A stretch of 64,000 nt of DNA from Paractinoplanes aksuensis (GTDB taxonomy: Bacteria > Actinomycetota > Actinomycetes > Mycobacteriales > Micromonosporaceae). Position numbers and translations under genes: made by a program. Positions 43,994 to 52,719 of the stretch are shown in pieces. Location of the stretch: assembly GCF_024137025.1 (NCBI RefSeq), contig NZ_JAMYJR010000003.1, forward strand, positions 62,001-126,000, read 5' to 3'. The notes under the pieces are model-generated. The model did no database searches. It was not told the DNA's origin and saw nothing but the letters and a program-made list of their open reading frames with translations. How positions within the stretch are numbered: position 1 is the stretch's first letter; the number at the start of each line of letters is the position of its first letter.

Positions 43994-45483
43994 ATCGTGT
44001 TCTTCCAGGCCCGGCCGGAGCGCCCGATCAGGCGGTCGGCGTCGGTCGGGCCCCACGAGGCGGCCTCGTAGGTCGGGATCGGCGAGTTGTCCGAGGCCCA
44101 GTGCTCGATGATCGGGTCGACCACGCGCCACGACTGCTCGACCTCGTCGCTGCGGATGAACAGCGTCGGGTCGCCCAGCAGCGCGTCGAGCAGCAGCCGC
44201 TCGTACGCCTCGGGGCTCTCCTCGGCGAACGTCTGCTCGTACGAGAAGTCCATCGACGCCGTGCGGACCCGGAACGAGTGGCCCGGCACCTTCGCGCCGA
44301 AGCGCAGCGAGATGCCCTCGTTGGGCTGGATGCGCAGGATGAGCGCGTCGGCCTCGAGCCCGGTCAGCTGGTCCTGCGGGATGGGCAGGTGCGGCGGCCG
44401 CTGGAACTGCAGGGCCACCTCGGTCACCCGGGCCGGCAACCTCTTTCCCGTGCGCACGTAGAAGGGCACGCCGGCCCAGCGCCAGTTGTCGACGTTGAGC
44501 CGCATGGCCGCGTACGTCTCGGTGCGCGACAACGGGTCGACGCCCACCTCTTCGCGGTAGCCGGCCATCAGGTCGTCCCGGGTGCCGCCGCGCGTGTACT
44601 GCCCGCGCACGGCCAGGTCGGCGATGTCGCGGTTGGTGGGCAGCCGGATCGCCTGCAGCAGCTTCACCTTCTCGTTGCGCAGGCCCTCGGCCTCGAACGA
44701 CGCCGGCGGCTCCATGAGGGCGAGCGCGAGCACCTGCAGCACGTGGTTCTGCACGATGTCGCGCATCGCGCCTGCGTGCTCGTAGAAGCCGCCCCGGGTG
44801 CCGACGCCGAGCGTCTCGGCCACGGTGATCTGCACGTGGTCGACCCAGGAGCGGTCCCAGATGGGCTGGAAGATCGAGTTGGCGAAGCGCAGCGCGAGCA
44901 CGTTCTGCACGGTGTCTTTGCCGAGGTAGTGATCGATCCGGAAGACCTGGGGCTCGTCGAACGACCCGTGCACGACGGCGTCCAGCTCGCGGGCGCTGGG
45001 CAGGTCACGCCCGTACGGCTTCTCGATGACCAGCCGCGAGAACGAGCCCTCGCGCGCGTGGTTGAGACCGGCCCCGGCCAGCCCGTTGATCACCGGCTCG
45101 AACGCCTCGGCCGGGGTGGACAGGTAGAACAGGCGGTTGCCGGCGGTGCCCCGCTCGGCGTCGAGCAGGTCGAGGGTCTCGGCCAGCCGCTTGTAGGTGT
45201 CGGGGTCGTCGTAGCCGCCCGATACGTACCTGATGCCGCCCTGAAGCTGGGGTTTGTCGAGCAGGCGGCGGTCGCCCAGCAGGCTGTCGGCGAACTGCTC
45301 GTCGCCCATCGGCGTGCGGGCCACGCCGACCAGGGCGAACTGGCTGGGCAGGCGATTGTGCCGGGCGAGGCTCTCCACGGCCGGGAGCAGCTTGCGCCGG
45401 GTCAGGTCGCCCGAGGCGCCGAAGATCACCAGCGTGGCGGGTGGGGCGCTGCGCTCCTGGATGAGCTGTGGGGCGTTGTCCAT
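43990..45483 (-). CDS. zwf: Glucose-6-phosphate 1-dehydrogenase
   Basis: A 497-residue enzyme, normal length. It oxidises glucose 6-phosphate to 6-phosphogluconolactone with NADP+, the entry step of the oxidative pentose phosphate pathway. The coenzyme motif GASGDLT is at 22-28, the signature RIDHYLGK with its active-site His at 182-189, and EKPYGRD at 154-160. The neighbours are not the usual tal/tkt/opcA cluster, so this may be a second or relocated zwf copy. The ATG start has GGAGG-like sequence just upstream. Confidence 0.95.
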   Translation of the reverse strand: MDNAPQLIQERSAPPATLVIFGASGDLTRRKLLPAVESLARHNRLPSQFALVGVARTPMGDEQFADSLLGDRRLLDKPQLQGGIRYVSGGYDDPDTYKRLAETLDLLDAERGTAGNRLFYLSTPAEAFEPVINGLAGAGLNHAREGSFSRLVIEKPYGRDLPSARELDAVVHGSFDEPQVFRIDHYLGKDTVQNVLALRFANSIFQPIWDRSWVDHVQITVAETLGVGTRGGFYEHAGAMRDIVQNHVLQVLALALMEPPASFEAEGLRNEKVKLLQAIRLPTNRDIADLAVRGQYTRGGTRDDLMAGYREEVGVDPLSRTETYAAMRLNVDNWRWAGVPFYVRTGKRLPARVTEVALQFQRPPHLPIPQDQLTGLEADALILRIQPNEGISLRFGAKVPGHSFRVRTASMDFSYEQTFAEESPEAYERLLLDALLGDPTLFIRSDEVEQSWRVVDPIIEHWASDNSPIPTYEAASWGPTDADRLIGRSGRAWKNTI

Positions 45484-45610
45484 GGTTTTTACGTGTCCTC
45501 CGACCGTTGGGACCGTCCAGCAGAACTTTACGCAGCGTCGAGTCGGAAAGGTTCACTTCCATCCCCCGATGCGACCCGGGATACACCGACAAAAGTGGCA
45601 AACTAAGGCA

Positions 45611-46549
45611 ATGAAGTATCGGCTGGTGACCCGAAGCGACTTCGACGGCTTGGTCTGCGCGGTGCTGCTGCGGCACCTCGACATGATCGACGACATCAAG
45701 TTCGTCCACCCCAAGGACGTGCAGGACGGGGAGGTCGAGGTCACCGAGAACGACATCCTGACCAACTTGCCGTACGCGCCCGGGGCCTACATGGTCTTCG
45801 ACCACCACCACTCCGAGACGCTGCGCAACGAGGGCAACCTCGACAACCACATCATCGATGCCGACGCGCCCTCGGCGGCCCGGGTCATCTACGACTACTA
45901 CGGCGGCCAGAAGCGCTTCCCCGACGTCTCCAACGGCCTCATGTACGCCGTGGACCAGGCCGACTCGGCCGACTACGCGCTCGAGGACATCCTCGACCCG
46001 CAGGGCTGGTCGCTGCTGAACTTCCTGATGGACAGCCGCACCGGGCTGGGCCGGTTCCGCGAGTTCCGGATCTCCAACTACGACCTGATGATGCAGCTCA
46101 TCGACGCCTGCATCGCGCACAACGACGTCCGCGAGATCCTGGCCCTGCCCGACGTGGCCGAGCGGGCCGACCTGTACCGGGCCCAGCACGACCTGTTCGT
46201 CGAGCAGCTGAAGCGGGTCAGCCACGTCGACGGCGACGTGGTCGTGGTCGACCTGCGGAACGAAGAGGTGATCCACGCCGGGAACCGGTTCATGGTGTAC
46301 GCGCTGTTCCCGGAGTCGCGCGTGTCGGTGCACGCGATCTGGGGCCGCCAGAAGCTCAACACCGTCTTCGCCTGCGGAAAGTCGATCCTCGACCGCACCT
46401 CGCCGGTGGACGTGGGCGAGGTGATGCTGCGCTACGGCGGCGGCGGGCACATCGCGGCCGGCACGTGCCAGGTGCCGCACGATCAAGCTGAACGGGTTGA
46501 GCGCGAGATCGTCGACGCGCTCAAGTCACCGCGGACTGTTTCGGTGTAG
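45611..46549 (+). CDS. DHH-family phosphoesterase
   Basis: A 312-residue DHH/DHHA1 protein. An N-terminal VTRSDFDGLVCAVLLRHLD binds metal, the hallmark DHH lies at 64-66 (VFDHHHSE), a further acidic site is in VDQADSADY, and the DHHA1 motif GGGGHIAAGTCQV is at the end. Relatives are nanoRNases, c-di-AMP/pApA phosphodiesterases or exopolyphosphatase-like enzymes; the sequence does not decide. If it cleaves linear dinucleotides it could finish c-di-GMP breakdown, but that is inference. The ATG at 45611 begins the conserved fold. Confidence 0.85.
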   Translation: MKYRLVTRSDFDGLVCAVLLRHLDMIDDIKFVHPKDVQDGEVEVTENDILTNLPYAPGAYMVFDHHHSETLRNEGNLDNHIIDADAPSAARVIYDYYGGQKRFPDVSNGLMYAVDQADSADYALEDILDPQGWSLLNFLMDSRTGLGRFREFRISNYDLMMQLIDACIAHNDVREILALPDVAERADLYRAQHDLFVEQLKRVSHVDGDVVVVDLRNEEVIHAGNRFMVYALFPESRVSVHAIWGRQKLNTVFACGKSILDRTSPVDVGEVMLRYGGGGHIAAGTCQVPHDQAERVEREIVDALKSPRTVSV

Positions 46550-46560
46550 GCAGACATACT

Positions 46561-46594
46561 CGAGGGGCGGAAGAAGTGAATCCTCCGCCCCTCG
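46561..46594. terminator. Terminator hairpin between convergent genes
   Basis: A perfect 11-bp stem, cgaggggcgga (46561-46571) with tccgcccctcg (46584-46594), loop 12 nt, located 11 bp after the DHH-gene stop. Confidence 0.75.
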
Positions 46595-46701
46595 TCCGCG
46601 GGTCGCGTGCCATGCCCAATGGCCCCACCCGCACGTCGTGCGCCGCGCCCCACGCGCGCCATCACGACGGTGTCCCGCGTCCACCATCGCGGGAGTCTTG
46701 A

Positions 46702-47526
46702 TCAGCCCTTGTAGGCCCACTTGCTGCTGCCGGCCGCGACGGGCTCCTTCTCCTCGGCCGCCGGTTCCTCGACGGTCTCTTCCTCGTCGGGTTCGTCGTC
46801 CTCGGCCCGGTGGCGGTTGCGCAGCATCATGACGGCGCCGCCGGCCACGGCCAGAGCAGCCACGACCCAGCCCGCGTACGACCAGATCGACGAGCCGCGG
46901 TCCGCGTTCTCGATGGCCTGCTGGAACAGTTGCTCCTCGCCGCTCGCGGTCGTTCCGCTGGAGGTGGCGCCGCCGCCACCGTGCGCGTGCGCCGCCGCGG
47001 CGTAAGCGCCGGTGGGGTCGGGGGTGAGCGCCATGGTGGCCGGGGGCATCGCCGGGCCGGGCTTGCCGTCGGCCAGGGTGGTCGCGACGTCGAGCTGAAC
47101 GGCGCTCAGCTGCGGCAGCGGGCCGACCGCGACGCTCAGGTCGGTGCTCGATCCGGGGGGAAGATCCTTGCCGGGCATGGCGAGCCAGGTGATCGAGGCG
47201 GCGACCTCGGTCGTCTCGGTGCCGCCGTGCAGGGTCTTCAGCGGCGTGTTGATCTTCCGCATCTTGATGCTCGGCGCCCAGTTCTCGACCGACAGCGGAT
47301 AGGCCTCGGCCAGCGGCGTGTCGTCGCGGAACTTCACCGTGATCGTGTGGATCGGCGCCGTGCCGTCGTTGGTGACGCGCAGGGTCACGTTCTGCCCGCT
47401 GCCCTGATAGGCCGTCTCGGGCGCCACGACCTTGGCGTCGGCCAGGGCCGGGGTGGCGACGAGCGCGCCGAGGGCGGCGGCGACGACCGGGACGCCCGCG
47501 CGGCGGGCCAGCTGAAAGTGCCTCAC
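46702..47526 (-). CDS. YcnI-like (DUF1775) membrane-anchored protein
   Basis: A 274-residue exported protein. The signal peptide ends near ALADAK (about residue 30). The YcnI/DUF1775 domain (32-175) contains NVTLRVTNDGTAPIHTITVK, VKFRDDTPLAEAYPL and the conserved tryptophan in ITWLAMPGK. A Gly/Thr linker and one membrane helix (about 217-237) lead to a very acidic tail (EDDEPDEEETVEEPAAEEKE). YcnI proteins bind copper through a mature N-terminal His brace, but here the mature start reads DAKVVAPET with no His. No CopC/CopD or SCO gene is adjacent. Copper binding is therefore doubtful. Confidence 0.85.
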   Translation of the reverse strand: MRHFQLARRAGVPVVAAALGALVATPALADAKVVAPETAYQGSGQNVTLRVTNDGTAPIHTITVKFRDDTPLAEAYPLSVENWAPSIKMRKINTPLKTLHGGTETTEVAASITWLAMPGKDLPPGSSTDLSVAVGPLPQLSAVQLDVATTLADGKPGPAMPPATMALTPDPTGAYAAAAHAHGGGGATSSGTTASGEEQLFQQAIENADRGSSIWSYAGWVVAALAVAGGAVMMLRNRHRAEDDEPDEEETVEEPAAEEKEPVAAGSSKWAYKG

Positions 47527-47596
47527 GAGGGGTAGTTCGGATCACAGGCGTCAAAGGTTCAACGCCCGCGGAAAAGTTTTGCCGGATGATGTCGGG

Positions 47597-47809
47597 ATGC
47601 GTGACGTTCCGATCGACGGCGACATGATCCGGCTGGGCCAGTTCCTCAAGCTGGCCGACCTCATCGACACCGGTGGCGAGGGCAAGGTCCTCATCGCCGC
47701 CGGGGACGTCTCGGTCAACGGCGAGGTGGACACCCGCCGGGGCCGCCAGCTGCACCCGGGCGATGTGGTCGAGGTCTTCGGCAACGAGGCGCGGGTCGCC
47801 TCCAGTTAG
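47597..47809 (+). CDS. S4-domain RNA-binding protein (YaaA/YbcJ-like)
   Basis: A 70-residue single S4-domain protein. The S4 core reads IRLGQFLKLADLIDTGGEGK, then AAGDVSVNGEVDTRRGRQL and the closing GDVVEVFG. Such small S4 proteins bind structured RNA, often the ribosome. The ATG at 47597 begins the domain. It stands alone, in divergent orientation to the YcnI-like gene. Confidence 0.87.
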   Translation: MRDVPIDGDMIRLGQFLKLADLIDTGGEGKVLIAAGDVSVNGEVDTRRGRQLHPGDVVEVFGNEARVASS

Positions 47810-47862
47810 GACGTTCGGCCGAATGGCGAATGCCCTTATGTCCCACGGAGCGTGACGAACGG

Positions 47863-47892
47863 TTGACATCCTGTCGATCTCAGGCATGTACT
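47863..47892 (+). promoter_or_regulatory. Promoter of the polyol ABC importer operon
   Basis: A perfect TTGACA (47863-47868), 18-nt spacer and TGTACT (47887-47892) lie about 70 bp before the ATG, which has its own GGGGAGG ribosome site. No operator palindrome or adjacent repressor gene was recognised. Confidence 0.6.
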
Positions 47893-47965
47893 GAGGCCCG
47901 GATGTTACCGGCGTCACAGCTTTGGGTAGTGCCGCTGGACCAGCAAGCCTCGCCGGGGAGGCCCT

Positions 47966-49330
47966 ATGTCACGCAGGCACACACGCGCCGTGCTCGCTGC
48001 CGCCGCCACCTTCGTGCTCACCCTCACCGGGTGCGCCGGGTGGGGCGGCGGGCCGGGTGGTGGTGGTCCTAACAGCATCAACGTCCTGATGGTCAACAAC
48101 CCGCAGATGATCGACCTGCAGCGGCTCACCGCGGACAACTTCACCAAGCAGACCGGTATCAATGTCAACTTCACCGTGCTGCCCGAGAACGACGTCCGCG
48201 ACAAGATCAGTCAGGAGTTCTCGAGCCAGGCCGGCCAGTACGACGTCGCCTCGCTGAGCAACTTCGAGATCCCCATCTACGCCAAGTCGAAGTGGATCGC
48301 CCCGCTGGACGACTACGTCGCCGCCGACCAGCAGTTCGACCAGGACGACATCCTCGCCCCGATGACCCAGTCGCTGACCGCGGACGACGGCAAGCTCTAC
48401 GGCGAGCCGTTCTACGGTGAGTCCTCGTTCCTGATGTACCGCAAGGACGTCCTGGAGTCGAACAACGTCCAGATGCCCGAGAAGCCGACCTGGCAGCAGG
48501 TGGCCGACATCGCGGCCCAGGTCGACAACAAGCAGCCCGGCATGCGCGGCATCTGCCTGCGCGGCCAGCCCGGCTGGGGACAGATCTTCGCGCCGCTCAC
48601 CACGGTCGTGAACACCTTCGGCGGCACGTGGTTCGAGGAGGACTGGACGCCCAAGGTGGACGCGCCCGAGTTCACCGAGGCCACCAAGTTCTACGTGGAC
48701 CTGGTCCGCTCGCACGGCGAGAACGGCGCCCCGCAGGCCGGCTTCACCGAATGCCTGAACAACCTGATCCAGGGCAACGTGGCGATGTGGTACGACGCCA
48801 CCAGCGCCGCCGGTTCGCTCGAGGCCGACGACTCGCCGGTCAAGGGCAAGATCGGATACGCCCCGGCCCCGGTCGTGAAGACCGACAGCTCGGGCTGGCT
48901 GTACGCGTGGTCGTGGAGCATCCAGCAGGCCAGCGACAAGAAGGACAACGCCTGGAAGTTCATCTCGTGGGCCTCCAGCAAGCAGTACGAGGAACTGGTC
49001 GGCCAGCAGGTCGGCTGGTCCAGCGTCCCGGCCGGCAAGCGCGCCTCGACCTACGAGAACCAGGACTACCTCGGTGTGGCGTCGTCGTTCGCCGAGCCGA
49101 CCAAGGCCGCCATCGAGTCGGCCGACCCGCGTAACCCCGGCGTGCAGGCCCGGCCCGCGATCGGCATTCAGTTCATCGACATCCCCGAGTTCACCGACCT
49201 CGGCACGCAGGTGTCGCAGTACGTGAGCTCGTCGATCGCCGGTCAGATGAGCGTCGACGAAGCCCTGGAACGCGGCCAGCGCCTGGCCGAGGACGTCGCC
49301 GAGCGCTACCAGTCCCGCGAGGGGGGCTAG
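47966..49330 (+). CDS. Polyol-type ABC importer substrate-binding lipoprotein
   Basis: A 454-residue family-1 solute-binding protein. A lipoprotein signal with lipobox LTGC (Cys23) anchors it. The mature start NVLMVNNPQMIDLQRLTADN and the segment QYDVASLSNFEIPIYAKSKW resemble sorbitol/mannitol-binding SmoE-like proteins. Typical later motifs are GNVAMWYDATSAAGSLE and YAWSWSIQQAS. It delivers the ligand to the two permeases downstream; polyol specificity is an inference from similarity patterns recalled, not tested. Confidence 0.88.
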   Translation: MSRRHTRAVLAAAATFVLTLTGCAGWGGGPGGGGPNSINVLMVNNPQMIDLQRLTADNFTKQTGINVNFTVLPENDVRDKISQEFSSQAGQYDVASLSNFEIPIYAKSKWIAPLDDYVAADQQFDQDDILAPMTQSLTADDGKLYGEPFYGESSFLMYRKDVLESNNVQMPEKPTWQQVADIAAQVDNKQPGMRGICLRGQPGWGQIFAPLTTVVNTFGGTWFEEDWTPKVDAPEFTEATKFYVDLVRSHGENGAPQAGFTECLNNLIQGNVAMWYDATSAAGSLEADDSPVKGKIGYAPAPVVKTDSSGWLYAWSWSIQQASDKKDNAWKFISWASSKQYEELVGQQVGWSSVPAGKRASTYENQDYLGVASSFAEPTKAAIESADPRNPGVQARPAIGIQFIDIPEFTDLGTQVSQYVSSSIAGQMSVDEALERGQRLAEDVAERYQSREGG

Positions 49331-49335
49331 ACATG

Positions 49336-49356
49336 ACTGACTGCACCGGAGTCAGT
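49336..49356 (+). promoter_or_regulatory. Intercistronic stem-loop between binding protein and permease genes
   Basis: A perfect 7-bp inverted repeat, actgact-gcaccgg-agtcagt, 6 bp after the stop codon. Stem-loops here commonly protect the upstream mRNA and raise binding-protein output over permease output. Confidence 0.55.
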
Positions 49357-49400
49357 GAAGCGTTCGTAGGGCCGGGAAGGCATGTCACAGGAGGCTCAGC

Positions 49401-50360
49401 ATGACATCGGTCGCCGAACAAGCCGGGACTACGACCGACGCGCCGAAACCCGCGCCGGGCGCCGCTCGCCGGGCGTCGGCCTGGGTCCGCCGCGCACCGC
49501 TGCTGCCCGCGCTCATCTTCATGATCGTCGTGACCCAGCTGCCCTTCGTGGCCACCCTGGTCATCTCGTTCATGGACTGGAACGCGTACTACCCCGAGGA
49601 GCGCGGCTTCGCCGGGTTCGACAACTTCGTGCGCGTGTTCACCGACGTCAACATGCGCGACGCCGTTTGGACGACGATCCTGCTCACGGCCGGGGTCGTG
49701 CTCATCAGCCTCGTACTGGGACTGGGCATTGCTCTTCTGCTCGACCGCAAGTTCCGGGGCCGGGGCTGGGTGCGCACGATGATGATCGCGCCGTTCCTGG
49801 TCGTGCCCGTGGCCGCGGCGCTGATCTGGAAGCACGCCCTCTTCAACCCCGAGTACGGCCTGTTCAACGGCGCGCTGACCTGGATCTGGGGCCTGTTCGG
49901 CTCGGACAACCCGCCCCAGCCGGACTGGATCAGCAACGCGCCGCTGTGGGCGGTCATCTTCGCCCTGGTCTGGCAGTGGACCCCGTTCATGATGCTGATC
50001 CTGCTGGCCGGCCTGCAGGGACGCCCGCTCGACGTGATCGAGGCGGCCCGCATCGACGGCGCCAACAACTGGCAGATCTTCCGCAGCATGACACTGCCCC
50101 ACCTGCGGCAGTACCTCGAACTGGGTGCTTTGCTGGGCTCGATCTACATCGTGCAGAACTTCGACGCGGTCTTCACGATCACGTCCGGTGGCCTGGGCAC
50201 GGCCAACCTGCCGTACACGATCTACCAGATCTTCTACCAGGCCCACGACTACGGACGGGCCTCCGCGGCCGCCGTCGTGGTCGTCATCGGCACCATCATC
50301 ATCGCGACCTTCGCCCTGCGTACGGTCTCGTCGCTCTTCAAGGAGGAGACCCGCCGATGA
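49401..50360 (+). CDS. Polyol-type ABC importer permease 1 (MalF/SmoF-like)
   Basis: A 319-residue permease with six membrane helices. The EAA loop that contacts the ATPase reads VIEAARIDGANNWQIFRSMTLP. The N-terminal 38 residues are a cytoplasmic tail. The ATG follows CAGGAGG. It overlaps permease 2 as ATGA. Together with permease 2 it forms the membrane channel of a carbohydrate importer of the CUT1 type. Confidence 0.92.
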   Translation: MTSVAEQAGTTTDAPKPAPGAARRASAWVRRAPLLPALIFMIVVTQLPFVATLVISFMDWNAYYPEERGFAGFDNFVRVFTDVNMRDAVWTTILLTAGVVLISLVLGLGIALLLDRKFRGRGWVRTMMIAPFLVVPVAAALIWKHALFNPEYGLFNGALTWIWGLFGSDNPPQPDWISNAPLWAVIFALVWQWTPFMMLILLAGLQGRPLDVIEAARIDGANNWQIFRSMTLPHLRQYLELGALLGSIYIVQNFDAVFTITSGGLGTANLPYTIYQIFYQAHDYGRASAAAVVVVIGTIIIATFALRTVSSLFKEETRR

Positions 50361-51214
50361 CTGCCACTGCTGTGCGCACCGCACCTCCGGGAAAGAAGGA
50401 AGGCCGCGGCGGAGCCTGGCTCTCGCTGCTGGCCTGGGTGATCGGCATCCTGTTCGTGCTGCCGGTCCTGTGGATGGTCCTGACTTCGTTCCACAGCGAG
50501 GCCGAGGCCGCCCAGAACCCGCCCGCCGTCTTCGCCCCGCTGACCCTGGAGGGCTACCGCGAGTTCTTCAGCGGCGGCGCCTCCCCGTGGCCGCCCCTGC
50601 TCAACTCGCTGACCGCCAGCGTGCTCTCCACGGCGCTGGTGCTGCTGCTGGCGATCCCCGCGGCGTACGCGTTGAGCATCAAGCCCGTCAAGAAGTGGAG
50701 CGACGTCCTCTTCTTCTTCCTGTCGACCAAGATGCTGCCGGTGGTGGCGGGCCTGCTGCCGCTGTATCTGTTCGCCCAGAACGCCGGCCTGCTCGACAAC
50801 ATCTGGCTGCTCATCCTCTTCTACACCTCGATGAACCTGCCGATCGCGGTCTGGATGATGCGCTCGTTCCTGTCCGAGGTGCCGGTCGAGATGCTCGAGG
50901 CCGCCCAGATGGACGGAGCCAACCTGGTCAAGACGCTGCGCTCGGTCATCGCGCCCGTGGTGACCCCCGGCATCGCCGCCACCGCCCTGATCTGCTTCAT
51001 CTTCAGCTGGAACGAGCTCCTGTTCGCCCGCGTCCTCACGGCCACGGTCGCCGAGACCGCGCCGGTCTTCCTGACCAGCTTCGTCACCAGCCAGGGCCTG
51101 TTCCTGGCCCAGCTCTGCGCGGCCGCCTTCGTGGTCAGCCTGCCCGTCCTGGTGGCCGGCTTCGCCGCCCAGGACAAGCTGGTGCAGGGCCTGTCGCTGG
51201 GCTCGGTGAAGTAA
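50357..51214 (+). CDS. Polyol-type ABC importer permease 2 (MalG/SmoG-like)
   Basis: A 285-residue permease with six membrane helices and the EAA loop MLEAAQMDGANLVKTLRSVI. SFHSEAEAAQNPPAVFAPLT after the first helix and FIFSWNELLFARVLT near the end are typical of polyol/mannitol CUT1 permeases. The ATG start lies in the ATGA overlap with permease 1. No ATPase gene follows; the operon ends at a terminator. Confidence 0.92.
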   Translation: MTATAVRTAPPGKKEGRGGAWLSLLAWVIGILFVLPVLWMVLTSFHSEAEAAQNPPAVFAPLTLEGYREFFSGGASPWPPLLNSLTASVLSTALVLLLAIPAAYALSIKPVKKWSDVLFFFLSTKMLPVVAGLLPLYLFAQNAGLLDNIWLLILFYTSMNLPIAVWMMRSFLSEVPVEMLEAAQMDGANLVKTLRSVIAPVVTPGIAATALICFIFSWNELLFARVLTATVAETAPVFLTSFVTSQGLFLAQLCAAAFVVSLPVLVAGFAAQDKLVQGLSLGSVK

Positions 51215-51240
51215 AAGCGTCAACTCCGCCCCCGATGAAC

Positions 51241-51271
51241 GGTGGCCGGTCCATTGCCGGGACCGGCCACC
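51241..51271. terminator. Bidirectional terminator after the importer operon
   Basis: A perfect 12-bp stem, ggtggccggtcc (51241-51252) with ggaccggccacc (51260-51271) and a 7-nt loop, between two convergent genes. Confidence 0.85.
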
Positions 51272-51280
51272 CATCTGTTC

Positions 51281-52141
51281 TCAACCGACGACGGCCAGCG
51301 CGAACCCGGCGGTCGGGATGGCGAAGAACAGGGAGAGCACGGCCAGGCGGGGGATCGAGGGGCGGCGGGTCAATATCGCGTACGCGGTGAGGAGCACCGG
51401 GATCGTCACGAGCTGCCCGGTCAGTGTGGAGCGGGGGACGACCACGTCGGCGGCGGCGCAGGCCACGCTGACGGCCAGGGCGGCGGCCCACAGGGCGAGC
51501 CCGGTGACGTACGCGGTGCGGGCTCCGAAGCGTACGGCGAAGGTCGTGTCACCCGCGTCCTCGTCGGCCGGCCGGTCGGTGACCGTGGTCGGCACGTAGA
51601 GGGCGGCCGCGAACAGAAGTCCGATCAGGCCGAACTGCCACGGGAAGTCCCACGGGTCGCGGGTGATGGACCAGCCCGCGGCCGGCGAGACGACGCCCAC
51701 GACCAGCGCGTTAACGGTGACGTCCCAGCCCGGCCGGGTCTTCAGGCGCAGCGGGGGAGCGCTGTAGGCCCAGCCCAGCAGCAGCACCCCGGCCACGCCG
51801 AGCACGAACAGCGGGCCCACGAAGATGGCGGCGATCAGCGTGACCACCACGATCCGGCGGTACCAGGCGCGCAGCGTGGCCTCGTCGACCGCGCCGGTGA
51901 CCAGGGGCGCCGTCGCCTTGCGGGGGTTGGCGCGGTCGCTGGTCAGGTCGTGCCGGTCGTTCTGGGCCAGCACCGCGCCCCACACCAGCGGGCCCAGCAC
52001 CAGCAGGGCGATCAGCGCCCGGGGCAGATCGGCCGGCACCCACCGCCCGCCGGCCAGCACCGTGCCCAGATAGGCCGGCACCCACGACACGGGCCAGAAC
52101 CAGGGCCGCGACACGGCGACCACGAGCGTGGCGGTTGTCAT
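51281..52141 (-). CDS. UbiA-family prenyltransferase
   Basis: A 286-residue integral membrane protein of the UbiA superfamily, about eight helices. The first Asp-rich motif is AQNDRHDLTSD (fits NDxxDxxxD) and the second TDRPADEDAGDTTFAVRFG. Enzymes of this kind join a prenyl diphosphate to an aromatic or other acceptor, as in quinone, heme or glycolipid biosynthesis; the acceptor here is unknown. The ATG at 52141 is chosen because GAGGA lies 8 nt upstream; an earlier ATG at 52225 has no such site and nearly touches the divergent GNAT gene. Confidence 0.87.
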   Translation of the reverse strand: MTTATLVVAVSRPWFWPVSWVPAYLGTVLAGGRWVPADLPRALIALLVLGPLVWGAVLAQNDRHDLTSDRANPRKATAPLVTGAVDEATLRAWYRRIVVVTLIAAIFVGPLFVLGVAGVLLLGWAYSAPPLRLKTRPGWDVTVNALVVGVVSPAAGWSITRDPWDFPWQFGLIGLLFAAALYVPTTVTDRPADEDAGDTTFAVRFGARTAYVTGLALWAAALAVSVACAAADVVVPRSTLTGQLVTIPVLLTAYAILTRRPSIPRLAVLSLFFAIPTAGFALAVVG

Positions 52142-52233
52142 GACCGGATCCTCGGCCGTCGCCGCTGACAGGTCGCTGAGAACCCGGACCCCACCCGCGA
52201 ACGGGTCAGCGCCAGGGGAGAACACTGAGTATC

Positions 52234-52719
52234 GTGCAGATCCGGCAGTTCACCGAGTCCGACTGGCCGCAGGTGTGGGGGATCGTCCGGTCGGTGGTCC
52301 GCCCGGCCGACACGTTCACCTACGACCCCGCGATGACCGAACCGGAGGCCCGGGCGACCTGGCTCGAATCCCCGCCCGGCGAAACCGTGGTCGCCGTCAA
52401 CGGCACCGAGGTGCTCGGCACGGCCAAGGTCGGCACGAACAAGCCCGGCCCCGGCGCGCACGTGGCCACGGCCAGCTTCATGGTCGCCGCGACCAGCCGC
52501 GGCCAGGGCGTCGGCACGGCCCTGCTGCGCTACACCCTCGAGTGGGCCCGCATTCACAAGTACGCCGGCATGCAGTTCAACGCGGTGGCCGAGTCCAACC
52601 GCAACGCCGTCGGCCTCTACGTACGCGAGGGCTTCACCATCATCGGCACCGTCCCTGGCGCTTTCGCCCACCCCACCGAGGGCCGCGTCGGCCTCCACAT
52701 CATGTACGCGCCTTTGTGA
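52234..52719 (+). CDS. GNAT-family N-acetyltransferase
   Basis: A 161-residue GNAT protein. The acetyl-CoA loop is ATSRGQGVGTALLRYTLEWA in the centre, and NAVAESNRNAVGLYVREGF marks motif B, typical of Acetyltransf_1 proteins acting on small amines or protein N-termini. The GTG start is preferred; no clear ribosome site is visible. Its stop overlaps the next gene as GTGA. Confidence 0.87.
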   Translation: MQIRQFTESDWPQVWGIVRSVVRPADTFTYDPAMTEPEARATWLESPPGETVVAVNGTEVLGTAKVGTNKPGPGAHVATASFMVAATSRGQGVGTALLRYTLEWARIHKYAGMQFNAVAESNRNAVGLYVREGFTIIGTVPGAFAHPTEGRVGLHIMYAPL

